From Egibacteraceae bacterium (GTDB taxonomy: Bacteria > Actinomycetota > Nitriliruptoria > Euzebyales > Egibacteraceae), in NCBI GenBank assembly GCA_030447925.1, contig JAUJNX010000002.1:434001-498000 (forward strand): a stretch of 64,000 bases of DNA, in the 5' to 3' direction. This document shows, piece by piece, positions 17,177 through 26,280 of the stretch. The notes below the pieces were generated by a model. That model searched no databases and was not told the origin of the DNA. It was given only the letters and a program-made list of their open reading frames with translations. The position numbers were made by a program, and so were the translations under genes. Positions within the stretch are counted from its first letter, which is position 1, and every line of letters begins with the position of its first letter.

Positions 17177-18043
17177 TCATCTACCGCCGGCCGCCGGGAC
17201 CTCGCACCCGATCTCGTCCAGCTGCCGGAAGGCCCGGGTGACGGCCAGGCGGAGCCCCTCCACGGGGAACGGCCAGCCGTCCTGCGTGCCCAATGCCTCC
17301 TCGACCGTCGTGCCCGCGGCGTGCAGCGCCCGCAGGCGGTCCGCAAGGGTCGCGAGGTCGGCGAGCTGCCCGACCACGAACTCCCGGTCGACGGGGTCCC
17401 CGTGGCCGGGGATGACGACATCGCCCGGGTCGATCTGCTCCACGAGTCCCGCCACCGTCGCGGGCCAGTCGAGCGGGAAGCAGCCGGATCCGTACATGGG
17501 CGGGCCCGACGCCTCGACGACGTCGCCCAAGATCCAGACCCGCGCGTCCGGCACGTGGACGACGAGATCGTTGTCGGTGTGGCCCCGGCCGAGCGGCAGC
17601 AGGTCGACGCTCCGGCCGCCGAGGTCGATCGACCGGCGCGCGGCGACAAGGTCCGTCGGCGGGGTGATCTCGACCTGGCCCCAGTCGCGCGGCGGTTCGT
17701 TGCTCGGGTCGGCGCGCCACGCCGCGAGGCGGGGCCGCTCGTGGTCGTCGAGGTGGAGGGGCAGCAGGTGGTGGCCGTAGATGGGCAAGTCGAGCGCCGA
17801 ACCGGGGCCGAAGTGCTGGTTACCGAAGGTGTGGTCGAAGTGCGCGTGGGTGTTGACCACCCAGCGCACCGGGCCGCGACCCAGTTCTGCGATGTCCGCC
17901 TCGATCTCCGCCGCCTCCGAGGGGGAGGCACGGGTGTCGACCAGCAGCAGGCCGTCGGCCCCCGCCACCGCGCAGGTGGTGACGTCCAGCGGCTGGTAGG
18001 CGCGCAGGTAGACGCCTTCCGCGACCTCGCGCCAGGTGGTCAT
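17177..18043 (-). CDS. MBL-fold metallo-hydrolase
   Basis: A 288-residue beta-lactamase-fold hydrolase. Zinc ligands are visible: THAHFDHTFGN (H-x-H-x-D-H), the later His of GRGHTDNDLVVHV, Asp of WILGDVVE, and the C-terminal GHGDP. The start MTTWREVAEGVYLRAYQP is usual for this subgroup. Substrate cannot be read; family members include glyoxalase II-like, lactonase and quorum-quenching enzymes. ATG 18043 stands 99 bp from the divergent gene at 18143. Confidence 0.85.
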   Translation of the reverse strand: MTTWREVAEGVYLRAYQPLDVTTCAVAGADGLLLVDTRASPSEAAEIEADIAELGRGPVRWVVNTHAHFDHTFGNQHFGPGSALDLPIYGHHLLPLHLDDHERPRLAAWRADPSNEPPRDWGQVEITPPTDLVAARRSIDLGGRSVDLLPLGRGHTDNDLVVHVPDARVWILGDVVEASGPPMYGSGCFPLDWPATVAGLVEQIDPGDVVIPGHGDPVDREFVVGQLADLATLADRLRALHAAGTTVEEALGTQDGWPFPVEGLRLAVTRAFRQLDEIGCEVPAAGGR

Positions 18044-18142
18044 GCCCGCAGGCTACGCCCGCGCCGATGACTCTCCGGCCCGCCGGCGGTCCCACCATCG
18101 ACATCCCGGGGCGGGGCCCCGGCGGGGCGAGAGGAACGGGTC

Positions 18143-18700
18143 ATGGGCAAGGTCGTCATCACCTGCGCGATCACCGTCGACGGGCTGATCGAGTCGCCCG
18201 CTCCGCGGCCGCACGGCTGGCTGGTGCTGGAGGGCGACAGCGAGCAGGCGCAGTTCGACGTCTTCGACAGCGCCGCCGGGATGCTGCTCGGGCGCAAGAA
18301 CTACGAGGGGCTGGCCGGGTACTGGCCGACCGCGGCGGGCGACGGCCGCTGGGCCGACCGGCTCAACCCGATGCGCAAGTGGGTGGCCTCGACCACCCTG
18401 CGGGGACCGCTGGCGTGGAACGCCACCCTGCTCGACGGCGACGTCGCCGAGCAGGTCCGCCGGCTCAAGGAGGAGCAGGACGGGAACCTGGTGTCGTCGG
18501 GCCTCGGCGGCCTCGCCCGGCTCCTGGTCGCGCACGACCTGGTCGACGAGCTGCTGTTCTTCGTCAACCCGTCGATCCAGGGCGCCGGCGAGCGGCCGTT
18601 CCACGGCGCCCGCGTCGAGCTGGAGCTGCTCGGGTCGCGCAGCTTCGACTCGGGCGTGGCCCTGCTGCGCTACCGACCCCACGGACTCCCCGCCAGGTGA
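18143..18700 (+). CDS. Dihydrofolate reductase-like (RibD C-terminal domain) protein
   Basis: This 185-residue protein has the RibD_C/DHFR-like fold: VVITCAITVDGLIESP at the start (normally M-S-x-DG), GMLLGRKNYEGLAGYWP, KWVASTTLRGPLAWN and the NADPH site LVSSGLGGLARLLVAHDLVDEL with LFFVNPSIQGAGERPF. It is a stand-alone NADPH-dependent reductase-like protein common in actinobacteria, not a true FolA. ATG 18143 follows GAGAGGAA. It converges with the next gene, ends separated by 3 bp. Confidence 0.85.
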   Translation: MGKVVITCAITVDGLIESPAPRPHGWLVLEGDSEQAQFDVFDSAAGMLLGRKNYEGLAGYWPTAAGDGRWADRLNPMRKWVASTTLRGPLAWNATLLDGDVAEQVRRLKEEQDGNLVSSGLGGLARLLVAHDLVDELLFFVNPSIQGAGERPFHGARVELELLGSRSFDSGVALLRYRPHGLPAR

Positions 18701-18703
18701 GCG

Positions 18704-19333
18704 TCAGGGGAGCGCTGCGAGTCGCTCCGCGACCACGTCGGCGGGCGGGAGGGCCGCCTCGACGCCCTCGCGCAGGAGCGCGCGCACGGACGCGGCGAGG
18801 GCTGCGCGCAGCGCCGCGGGCTCGACCGCGTCGACGTGGGTGCCCGCGAAGCGGGCGAGGGTGGCGGCGGGGAGGTCGTCGTAGCGGCGCGCCTGGACCG
18901 CCGGCAGCCCGTGGCGCAGGCACGCGAGCGCGAGCGCGTGGTCGCGCACGGCCCCGACGTAGTGCTCGGCCTGGAAGCCGCGTCCGCGCTCGGTGCACGC
19001 CCGCGCGTGCAGCGCGTAGAGCACCTCCCAGCCGAAGATGTCGCCCGCCACGGCCGGGGTGGGGAGGAACAGGCTCACGGGCGGCGCGGGGACCTCGGGG
19101 TCCCCCGGCGACGTCGCCCCGAACAGGAGCCGGAACCGCGGCCCCGCGGGACGGAACGCCGTCGCGGGGGTCATCGACAGGTCGAGCTGGAGGGCGTCCG
19201 GCAGCAGGAGCACGCGGTAGGTCGTCGGGCCCCGCCGGAGATCGGCGAGCCGGACCGCAACGACCCGGTCGTCCTCCTCGGCGAGCCGCAGCACACGCTC
19301 CCGCAGTGCCGCCCGCTGCTCGACCGTGAACAT
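18704..19333 (-). CDS. Nucleotidyltransferase-like protein lacking the catalytic motif
   Basis: At 209 residues, the second half matches minimal nucleotidyltransferase-fold proteins of actinobacteria (LQLDLSMTPATAFRPAGPRF, RLLFG, then a helical domain GWEVLYALHARACTERGRGF and YVGAVRDHALALACLRHGL). The expected GS-x-DxD nucleotide/metal site between the first helix and the LQLDLS strand is missing: after DDRVVAVRLADLRRG the chain passes straight to PTTYRVLLLPDA. Either 30-40 residues have been lost or this is a degenerate, non-catalytic member. It starts 5 bp downstream of tRNA-Val and may share its transcript. Confidence 0.55.
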   Translation of the reverse strand: MFTVEQRAALRERVLRLAEEDDRVVAVRLADLRRGPTTYRVLLLPDALQLDLSMTPATAFRPAGPRFRLLFGATSPGDPEVPAPPVSLFLPTPAVAGDIFGWEVLYALHARACTERGRGFQAEHYVGAVRDHALALACLRHGLPAVQARRYDDLPAATLARFAGTHVDAVEPAALRAALAASVRALLREGVEAALPPADVVAERLAALP

Positions 19334-19337
19334 CCGG

Positions 19338-19409
19338 TGGGCCCGACAGGGTTCGAACCTGTGACCTCTCGCGTGTGAAGCGAGCGCTCTCCCACTGAGC
19401 TACGAGCCC
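19338..19409 (-). tRNA. tRNA-Val (CAC anticodon)
   Basis: A complete cloverleaf is found on the minus strand: acceptor GGGCTCG pairing with CGGGCCC, D arm GCTC-AGTGGGA-GAGC, anticodon stem CTCGC/GCGAG with loop TTCACAC (anticodon CAC, decoding GUG), and T arm CACAGG-TTCGAAC-CCTGT. The discriminator base is A; a full CCA tail is not encoded (CC then G). The anticodon and stems were read directly. It lies between an anti-sigma-like gene and the degenerate nucleotidyltransferase. Confidence 0.95.
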
Positions 19410-19435
19410 GGACGAGAGCGCAGCATAGCGCGTGC

Positions 19436-20164
19436 TCAGCCGAGGATGGCCTCGAGCGCGCGCTGGCCGGTGACCTGGTCGGCCTTGGGACGCTGGCCGT
19501 CGGCCAGGGTGGTGAGGAAGATCGTCGCGCTGTTGGGCGCGCGGTCGACCAGCAGCGTCAGGCGGTCGCCGGTGACCGCCTGGCGCCCGCTGTCGACCAC
19601 GTCGCCCGCCGCGTTGGTCTGGTAGACGATGAACTCCTCGACGTCGGCAACGCCGTCCACCACGATGAGCGCGTGCTCGGCGTCGAAGCGCACCTCGGCG
19701 TCGGCGAACAGGCCCGTCGGTGAGCGGTGGCGGCCGAAGGTGCCGTCGACCAGGAGGTCCCGCGTCAGCTCGAGGCCCTCGACGTTGCGGCGGTAGCCGT
19801 TGTTCTCCGCCCGCAGGTAGATGTTCCAGCCCGCCAGCGCGAGCACGACGAGCAGCCCGACCAGGGCGACCAGCCGTGACCGGCGCGGGTCGGGCGGCGC
19901 CTCGTCGAAGTCGCCGTCGTCCTCGTCGGTCTCCCGCCGCTTCGTCTCGATCGCCTTCGCGGCCTTGACGCGGCGCTCGTCGCGCTCCACGTCGGCCAGG
20001 TCGTTGGCGATGCGGCGCAGCTCCCCGACCCGGGCGCGGCACTGCGGGCAGTCCAGGAGGTGGGACCGGAAGACGCGGCCGTCGGACTCGCTCAGGCCGC
20101 CCAGCACGTGGGAGACCGCCAACTCCTCGAAGTAGCGGTGACGGTCGCCCGGAACCTGGTCCAT
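19436..20164 (-). CDS. Membrane-anchored zinc-finger anti-sigma-like protein
   Basis: This 242-residue single-pass protein begins MDQVPGDRHRYFEELAVSHV; the N-terminal zf-HC2-type site SHLLDCPQC (H-x3-C-x2-C) is at about residues 34-42, followed by a charged linker (ETDEDDGDFDEAPP), one helix RLVALVGLLVVLALAGWNIY near residues 96-115, and an external RskA-like domain (LIVVDGVADVEEFIVYQTNA). This is the architecture of anti-sigma factors, but no sigma gene is adjacent; the partner must be encoded elsewhere or the protein has another role. It is transcribed with the small membrane protein upstream of it (18-bp gap). Confidence 0.7.
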   Translation of the reverse strand: MDQVPGDRHRYFEELAVSHVLGGLSESDGRVFRSHLLDCPQCRARVGELRRIANDLADVERDERRVKAAKAIETKRRETDEDDGDFDEAPPDPRRSRLVALVGLLVVLALAGWNIYLRAENNGYRRNVEGLELTRDLLVDGTFGRHRSPTGLFADAEVRFDAEHALIVVDGVADVEEFIVYQTNAAGDVVDSGRQAVTGDRLTLLVDRAPNSATIFLTTLADGQRPKADQVTGQRALEAILG

Positions 20165-20182
20165 CGTCGCAGGATATCCGTG

Positions 20183-20521
20183 TCAGTCCCGGTGGGGAAC
20201 GGGATCGGCGGGCTGTCGGGGTCGCGGGGTCGGCGTGCGGCGGGGGTCGGCGACCGGGGAGTGGGTCGCGCTGGCCGGCAGGCGCGTAGCCCCTCGGCGG
20301 ACGGGCCGGCGGCGGGTGGCCTCGTCCAGCAGGCGGGCGACCGCGACCTCCAGCTCGCCCGTCTCGTCGACGTTGGCGATGAGATCGGCCACCGCGGCGG
20401 CGCGCTGCTCCGGCGCCTCGACCCACGCCTCCAGGCGCGCGAGCAGCAGCAGCCCCAGGAGCAGCAGGAACGGGACGGCGACACACAGCGCCAGGGCCCA
20501 CCACTGCAGGTTCCCGTCCAC
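20183..20521 (-). CDS. Small single-pass membrane protein of unknown function
   Basis: GTG 20521 gives 112 residues: one N-terminal helix (WWALALCVAVPFLLLLGLLLLA), then an amphipathic cytoplasmic helix (EAPEQRAAAVADLIANVDET) and a Pro/Arg-rich tail. No family is recognised. It lies 18 bp upstream of the anti-sigma-like gene on the same strand and is divergent from the LCP gene; the shared 164-bp gap contains a TACGCT candidate -10 box near 20544 on the plus strand. Confidence 0.55.
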   Translation of the reverse strand: MDGNLQWWALALCVAVPFLLLLGLLLLARLEAWVEAPEQRAAAVADLIANVDETGELEVAVARLLDEATRRRPVRRGATRLPASATHSPVADPRRTPTPRPRQPADPVPHRD

Positions 20522-20685
20522 GCAGCCCCCCTGGGAATTCCCCTACGCTGGTCCCGCGCCATCATCGGCGCGACCTCCCCGGCGCTTGACCGCCGCCGCA
20601 CGTCCGGGCGGACGGTCACCGGGCCCCACCGCCGAGGCTACCGTGCCGACCCTCGACGGCAGCCGACGACCGAGAAGAGGAGCGC

Positions 20686-22271
20686 GTGGCGGACGGGCGC
20701 CGCGGCGACGGACCCGATGACGACTTCGGGCCCGTGCTGTCCAGTGGCGGGGGCCTCCCCCCGTCGCGCCCCGCCGACGGCGGGGCCGACGGCGTCCGCC
20801 CGCCCCACGGCCGCGGCGTCGCGGCGGGCGCGACGAGACGCCCGCGCCGCCCGGCGACCGCCGCCCGCGCGGCCCGTCCTTCGCGCTGCCCGGCGACGGC
20901 CGGGGCGACTTCCTGCCGCCGCAGCGCCGCCGGGCGGTGCCGCGCGTCCCGCGCGGGGCGCGCCGGGCGCTGCGCACGGTCCTCGCGCTCCTGCTGACCC
21001 TGGCGCTGCTGGCGGCGGCGACCGGCGTCGCCCTGCTGGCGTACGCGAGCGTGTCCCTGCAGCGCGCCGAGGTCGCGTCGCTGGACGCGAGCGCGGGCGG
21101 CCAGATGAACATCCTGGTGGTCGGGTCCGACAGCCGCGACGGGCTGTCGCCCGAGCAGCTCCAGGCCCTGGGCACCGACGCGGTCGACGGCCAGCGCACC
21201 GACACGATCTTCCTGCTGTCGGTCCGCGGCGGGGCGGCGGCGCTGCTGTCGTTCCCCCGCGACCTGTACGTGACCCGCTGCGACGGCTCCAACGGGCGGA
21301 TCAACGCCGCCTTCGCCAACAGCGTGGACTGCCTGGTCGAGACCGTGCGCCAGACCTCGGGCATCCCCGTCACCCACTACATGGAGGTCAACCTGCGCGG
21401 GGTCGTCGACGTGGTCGACGCGCTCGGCGGCGTCCAGGTGTTCCTCGAGCAGCCGATGGTCGACGTGGCGGCGGGCGTGAACCTGCCCCAGGGCTGCGTG
21501 ACGCTGGACGGCGCGCAGTCGGTGGGCTTCGTGCGCGCCCGGTCGATCGACGACGACCTCGGCCGCATCGCGCGCCAGCAGCGCTTCCTGCGCCAGCTGG
21601 CCGAGCGCGCCGCCGACCCGTCCACGCTGCTCAACCCCGCGCGACTGTTCGCCATCACCGGCAGCGTCGCCCGGTCGCTCACCGCCGACGCCGGCTTCGG
21701 CCTGCTGGACCTGGCCCGGCTGGCCCGCGTCGCCCGCGGGCTGGCCGGCGGCGGCCTGGCCACCTACACCATCCCCACCGAGGCGCAGGACATCGACGGC
21801 GCGGCGGTCCTGGTGCCCACCGGCGAGGCCGAGGCGCTGTTCGCCAGCTTCCGCTCCGGCGCGATCCTGGACGTGGCGCCGGTGCCCGAGGGCGGGCTGC
21901 AGCCCGCCGACGTGACCGTGGACGTGCTCAACGGCAGCGGCATCGACGGGCTGGCGGGCCAGGCCCGCGACCGCCTGGCGGGGCAGGGCTTCGTCGTGGG
22001 CGCGGTCGGCAACGCCGACCCGGTGCCCACCACCACGGTGCGCCACCCGCCCGGCCAGGAGGCCGCGGCGCAGCTGGTCGCGTCCCAGTTCCCCGGCGCG
22101 GTTCTCGAGCTGGCCGACACCGCCACCCTCACCGTCGTCGTGGGCCCCGACGCGCAGGGGGCGATCGCCGCGCCCGCCCCGGCACCCGCGCCCGCCCCCG
22201 CGGCGCCCGCCCCGTCCGCCGGCGCCCCCGCGCCCGCCCTGGGCACCGCCCCCGTCCCCGCCACCTGCTGA
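20686..22271 (+). CDS. LytR-CpsA-Psr (LCP) family wall-polymer ligase (N-terminal frameshift)
   Basis: GTG 20686 has a strong GAGGAG Shine-Dalgarno. The acidic/proline-rich cytoplasmic N-terminus is interrupted by an indel between about 20805 and 20860, after which the protein continues ALPGDGRGDFLPPQRRRAVP into the membrane helix (TVLALLLTLALLAAATGVAL). The LCP domain is complete: NILVVGSDSRDG, RTDTIFLLSV, LLSFPRDLYV, GRINAAFANS and FVRARSIDDDLGRIARQQRF, carrying the usual Arg and Asp residues. A LytR_C domain follows (VTVDVLNGSGIDGLAGQARD), then an Ala-Pro tail. LCP enzymes attach lipid-linked polymers to peptidoglycan. Without the upstream part, the uninterrupted frame could start at GTG 20937. 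Confidence 0.85.
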
Positions 22272-22319
22272 CCGCGGCCCGGCCGCCGGTTGCCCCGGCC
22301 GCCGGGTGATCGGCGCCGT

Positions 22320-23198
22320 TCAGCGGGTGGCGACGCGGCGGTGGACCTCGTTGCGGTCCAGGACCTGGCCGGTGGGGGCGTAGCCGGCGCCGCGCAGGAA
22401 CGCGTGCAGCGCCGCCGGGTCGACCCCGGCGCGCTCCAGGACGGCGGCCTTGACCTCGAGCACCACGACGCGGGGGCGCAGCCGGGCCAGGGACGCGCGC
22501 ATGCCGCGCAGGACGTCGAGCTCCGCGCCCTCGACGTCGATCTTCACGACGTCGAGGCGGTCCAGGCCGGCGCCCTCCGCCCAGCCGTCGAAGGTCGCGA
22601 CCGGGACGACGGCGGCCCTGCCGCCCACCGCGTGCAGCGACCGCACCCCGGCGTCGGCGTCGCCGTAGCGCGGGTCGGCGCCCAGGCGCCCCTCCCCCGC
22701 CGCCGCCCCCAGCGCCGTCGGCACGGCGGTGACGTCCAGCCCGTTGCGCCGCGCCGCGCGGCGCAGGACGGCGACGGAGTCGGGCGCGGGCTCGAAGGCC
22801 AGCACCGTCCCCCCGCCGAGGTCGCGCAGGCGGGCCGCCGCGGTCAGGGCATGCACCCCGACGTGGGCGCCGACATCGGCGAACACGTCGCCGCGGCGCA
22901 GCTCGGCGCGCAAAAAGGCCAGGGTGGCCGGCTCGTAGGTGCCGGTCAGCCACAGCGTCCGCTGGAGGTTGTCGCGCAGGTCCAGCACCAGGCGCAGGCC
23001 CAGCCGGCGGGTGCGCACGAGCGGGGAGATCGCCCACCACCAGGCGGGCAGCGGGGTGAGCCCGGGGGCCAGGCGCCGCGTGGCCACCCGCAGGAGCGCG
23101 CGGTGGTAGCCCTCGCGGGTCCGCGCCTGGCGGCGCAGGACGGCGCCGGCCAGCGCGCGCCCCGCCCACGGGCCGGCCTGCGCCCCGACGGCGCGCAC
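22320..23198 (-). CDS. FkbM-family methyltransferase
   Basis: FkbM-type SAM methyltransferase: motif I DVFADVGAHVGVHALTAA, VLAFEPAPDSVAVLRRAA, and the FkbM hallmark LDVVKIDVEGAELDVLRGM with VVVLEVKAAVLERAGVD. The N-terminal 80 residues are basic and amphipathic. Start GTG 23198 is the best in-frame choice but has a weak ribosome site; the chain would be 292 residues. It follows the M23 gene (stop at 23243) on the same strand. Family members methylate sugars, glycolipids or polyketides; here a wall glycan is the likely target. Confidence 0.75.
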   Translation of the reverse strand: MRAVGAQAGPWAGRALAGAVLRRQARTREGYHRALLRVATRRLAPGLTPLPAWWWAISPLVRTRRLGLRLVLDLRDNLQRTLWLTGTYEPATLAFLRAELRRGDVFADVGAHVGVHALTAAARLRDLGGGTVLAFEPAPDSVAVLRRAARRNGLDVTAVPTALGAAAGEGRLGADPRYGDADAGVRSLHAVGGRAAVVPVATFDGWAEGAGLDRLDVVKIDVEGAELDVLRGMRASLARLRPRVVVLEVKAAVLERAGVDPAALHAFLRGAGYAPTGQVLDRNEVHRRVATR

Positions 23199-23242
23199 CG
23201 CCCGCCAGAGCAGGCGCGCCGGCGGTCCGTGCGCGGGCTGCG

Positions 23243-24370
23243 CTAGCCCACCCAGGGCAGCGGGTCCTCGGCCTCGCCGTTGACCCGCACCTCGAAGTGC
23301 AGGTGGGGGCCGGTGGAGTTGCCCGTCGACCCGACCCGCCCGATCTCGTCGCCCGCCAGCACGCAGTCCCCCTGCGACGCGACGAACTGGCTCTGGTGGG
23401 CGTAGGCGGTGACGATGCCGCCGCCGTGCTCCACGAGCATGAGGTTGCCGTAGCCGCCCTGGCGCCCGGCGAAGCTCACGCACCCGTCGGCGGCGGCGAC
23501 GATCGGTGTGCCCGTCGGCGCGCCCACGTCGATGCCGGCGTGCAGGCGGCCCCAGCGGAAGCCGAACTCGCTGGTGATCGGCCCGTCGGCCGGGAAGACC
23601 CAGCCGGCGCGCGACGGCGCCGGGCGGCCGGCGGCGCCGGTGCCGTTGCGCAGCGCCAGCCGCGACAGCTCGCGCGCGTCGCTCTCCAGGAGCAGCTCCT
23701 GGTTCTGCAGGTTCTCCAGGTCCGCCGCGTCGGCCGCGAGGACCAGGCTTCGGTCGTTGCGCAGGGCCTCGGTCTCGGCCAGGATCGCGCGCTGCTGGGC
23801 GAGGACGCCGTTCAGCGCCTCCTCCTCCTGGCGGACCAGGCGGGTCTCGGCGTCGACACGCCGGCGGGCCGCCTCCAGCCCCTCGATGGTGCGGCGGTCC
23901 GACTGGCTGACGATGCCGACGTAGGCGGAGCGGCGCAGTGCCTCGCCGGTGTCCTGGGCCAGGAGCATCTCCTGGAAGGCGACGTCGTTGCCCTGCTTGT
24001 AGAGCTCGATGGCGCGCTCGGCCGCCACCTGCTGGCGGCGGGCGACCTCCTCCTGGGCCGCGGCCAGCCGCACGCGCGCGGCGTCGAACGCCTGCTGCTG
24101 GCGCGCCACCGCCTGCTCGGCGACCCCGACCGCCTCCAGCACCACGCGCAGCTGCGCCTCGGCCTCGGCGAGGGCCGCCTGGCCCTGCTCGACGACGCCC
24201 TCGCGCGACGCGATGTCCGCGCGGACCTGCTCGAGGCGGGCCTGGATGTCGGCGAGGCGCTGCTCCTCCGCGGTCTGCGCCGACGCCGGCAGCAGCGCGG
24301 CCGCCCACAGGACCACGAGCAGGCCGGCCGCGGTGAGGACGCGCGGCCAGGTACGAGGGGTGTCACGCAT
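23243..24370 (-). CDS. M23-family murein hydrolase with coiled-coil (EnvC-like)
   Basis: This 375-residue exported protein carries a signal peptide VLTAAGLLVVLWAAALLPASAQ, a long coiled coil (residues about 30-215, rich in Glu, Gln, Arg and Ala), then the LytM/M23 domain: HAGIDVGAPTGTPIVAAADG with the first zinc His-x3-Asp, YGNLMLVEHGGGIVTAYAHQ, and HLHFEVRVNG (H-x-H). All zinc ligands are present, so it should be an active endopeptidase, unlike degenerate activators. ATG 24370 gives the signal peptide. It is divergent from the VanW gene, so a wall-remodelling pair shares one intergenic region. Confidence 0.88.
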   Translation of the reverse strand: MRDTPRTWPRVLTAAGLLVVLWAAALLPASAQTAEEQRLADIQARLEQVRADIASREGVVEQGQAALAEAEAQLRVVLEAVGVAEQAVARQQQAFDAARVRLAAAQEEVARRQQVAAERAIELYKQGNDVAFQEMLLAQDTGEALRRSAYVGIVSQSDRRTIEGLEAARRRVDAETRLVRQEEEALNGVLAQQRAILAETEALRNDRSLVLAADAADLENLQNQELLLESDARELSRLALRNGTGAAGRPAPSRAGWVFPADGPITSEFGFRWGRLHAGIDVGAPTGTPIVAAADGCVSFAGRQGGYGNLMLVEHGGGIVTAYAHQSQFVASQGDCVLAGDEIGRVGSTGNSTGPHLHFEVRVNGEAEDPLPWVG

Positions 24371-24481
24371 CGCGTTCGCAGGTTCTCCTGCCGATGCAGC
24401 GGCCGGTCGGACAAGGCCCGCCCAGTCCTTGTCACCGCGCCGCCACGTGGACGTGGAAAGATGAAAGTGGAGGTTACCCCC

Positions 24482-26260
24482 ATGACCACTTCGACGTCCA
24501 CATCCACCCCGGCGCCGCCGGCGCCCGCGCCCGCCGCCGGCCGGCGCCGCGCGCTGCTGATCGCGGTCGGCGTGGTCGGCGGGCTCGTCCTGCTGTTCCT
24601 CCTGGCGCGGTTCGCGCTCCAGGGCGCGCGCGCGGGCGCGCTGCCGGGCACGCGCGTCGGCGGGGCCGACGTCGGCGGGCTGGCGGGCGACGACCTGCGC
24701 GAGGCCGTCACCGCGGAGCGCGACCGGCGCGCGGCCGAGGCGGTCGCGGTGACCGGCGGGCCACGCCGCGTGGAGGCCACCGCCGGGGACCTGGGCTACG
24801 ACCTGGACGTCGACGCGACGGTGGAGGCGGTCCTCGCGCGCGGGCGCCAGCTCAACCCGGTCGCGGCGATGGGCGACCACCTGCGCGCCTTCGGCGGGGA
24901 GACCGTGGTGCCGCCGGTCGAGATCGTCGGCGACGGGGCGCTCAACGCCTTCGTCGACCGGGTGAGCGGCGAGCTGGAGGTCACGCCCATCGAGGGCGAG
25001 CTGCGCTTCGACGGCGCCACCGTGGTCCGCACCGACCCGGCCCCCGGGCAGCGGGCGGACGCCCAGGCCCTGGCGGAGCAGGCGCGCGCCGCGGTGCTGG
25101 CGCCCGGCCCCGACGAGCTCGCGGTCGCGACCGTCGAGGTCCCTCCGGTCACCGACGCGGCGTCGCTGGACCAGGCCGAGCAGCAGGCGCGGGCCGCGGT
25201 CTCGGGCCCCGTCGAGCTGACCGGCGACGGCGCCGCGCTGACCCTCCAGCCGGACCAGATCGCCCGGGTCCTGCGCGTCGACCGGTCACCGGAGGGCACC
25301 TTCGCCCTGGCCGCGGACCCGGCGCTCCTGCGCGAGGTCGCCGGCGACCAGGTCGCGGCCCTGGAGACCGCGCCGGTCGACGCGTCGTTCGTGGTGGAGG
25401 GCGGCGCCGTGCGGATCGTGGACGGGCGCCCCGGCGTCGCCTTCGACCCGGACGCGGCCGCCGAGCAGGTGCTGGAGCTGGCCACCGGCGACGGCCCGCG
25501 CAGCGCGCCCCTGGAGGGCGAGGCGGTGACCGAGCCCGACCGCACGCTGGCGGAGGCGGAGGCCCTGCGCATCACCGAGCAGGTGTCGACGTTCACCACC
25601 ACCCACCCGGGCGGGGAGCCGCGCGTCCAGAACATCCACCGCATGGCCGACCTCCTGGACGGCGTCGTCATCGAGCCGGGCGAGACCTTCTCGATCAACG
25701 AGTTCGTCGGCGAGCGCACGGTCGCCAAGGGGTTCGTCGACGCGCCCGCCATCCAGGACGGCGAGTTCGTGCCCTCCGTCGGCGGCGGCGTCAGCCAGTT
25801 CGCCACGACGATGTTCAACGCGGCGTTCTTCGGGGGCTACGACATCCCCGACCACAAGCCGCACTCGCAGTACATCTCCCGCTACCCCCCGGGCCGCGAG
25901 GCCACCCTGAGCTACCCGGCCGTCGACCTGAAGGTGCGCAACGACTCGCCGTGCGGCCTGCTCGTCGACACCTCCTACACGGCGACGTCGATCACGGTGA
26001 CGTTCTGGGGCTGCAAGTGGGTCGAGGTGACCGAGTCGACCGGCCCCCGCACCAACTTCCGCGGGCCGGAGACCGTGTACCGGCCGGCGGAGCCGGACGA
26101 GGGCATCGCGCCGGGCGAGGAGCGGGTCGTGCAGACCGGGTCGGGCGAGGGCTTCGACATCACCGTCACGCGCACGCGCACCTTCCCCGACGGCCGCACC
26201 GACCAGCAGCAGTTCAACACGAGCTACGTGGCCCGCCCGGAGGTCATCGCCCGCGGGTGA
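24482..26260 (+). CDS. VanW-family wall protein with N-terminal anchor
   Basis: ATG 24482 is preferred over ATG 24461 because GGAGG at 24468-24472 precedes it by 9 nt. It is 592 residues: Pro/Ala-rich start, one helix (LLIAVGVVGGLVLLFLLARF), two tandem PG_binding_4-like domains (about 55-170 and 190-330), a VanW domain with ITEQVSTFTTTHPGGEPRVQ, FSINEFVGERTVAKGF and VGGGVSQFATTMFNAAFFGG, and a C-terminal G5-like segment (EGFDITVTRTRTFPDG). VanW proteins occur widely in Gram-positive envelopes; they were named from vancomycin clusters, but this context is ordinary wall maintenance. It is divergent from the M23 hydrolase. Confidence 0.85.
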   Translation: MTTSTSTSTPAPPAPAPAAGRRRALLIAVGVVGGLVLLFLLARFALQGARAGALPGTRVGGADVGGLAGDDLREAVTAERDRRAAEAVAVTGGPRRVEATAGDLGYDLDVDATVEAVLARGRQLNPVAAMGDHLRAFGGETVVPPVEIVGDGALNAFVDRVSGELEVTPIEGELRFDGATVVRTDPAPGQRADAQALAEQARAAVLAPGPDELAVATVEVPPVTDAASLDQAEQQARAAVSGPVELTGDGAALTLQPDQIARVLRVDRSPEGTFALAADPALLREVAGDQVAALETAPVDASFVVEGGAVRIVDGRPGVAFDPDAAAEQVLELATGDGPRSAPLEGEAVTEPDRTLAEAEALRITEQVSTFTTTHPGGEPRVQNIHRMADLLDGVVIEPGETFSINEFVGERTVAKGFVDAPAIQDGEFVPSVGGGVSQFATTMFNAAFFGGYDIPDHKPHSQYISRYPPGREATLSYPAVDLKVRNDSPCGLLVDTSYTATSITVTFWGCKWVEVTESTGPRTNFRGPETVYRPAEPDEGIAPGEERVVQTGSGEGFDITVTRTRTFPDGRTDQQQFNTSYVARPEVIARG

Positions 26261-26280
26261 GGTGCGAGGGGTGACGCGCG

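Noticed and set aside
19333..19412. tRNA-Val as an integration (att) site for a mobile element
   Set aside because: No integrase, no repeated tRNA 3' end and no change in gene character are seen on either side.
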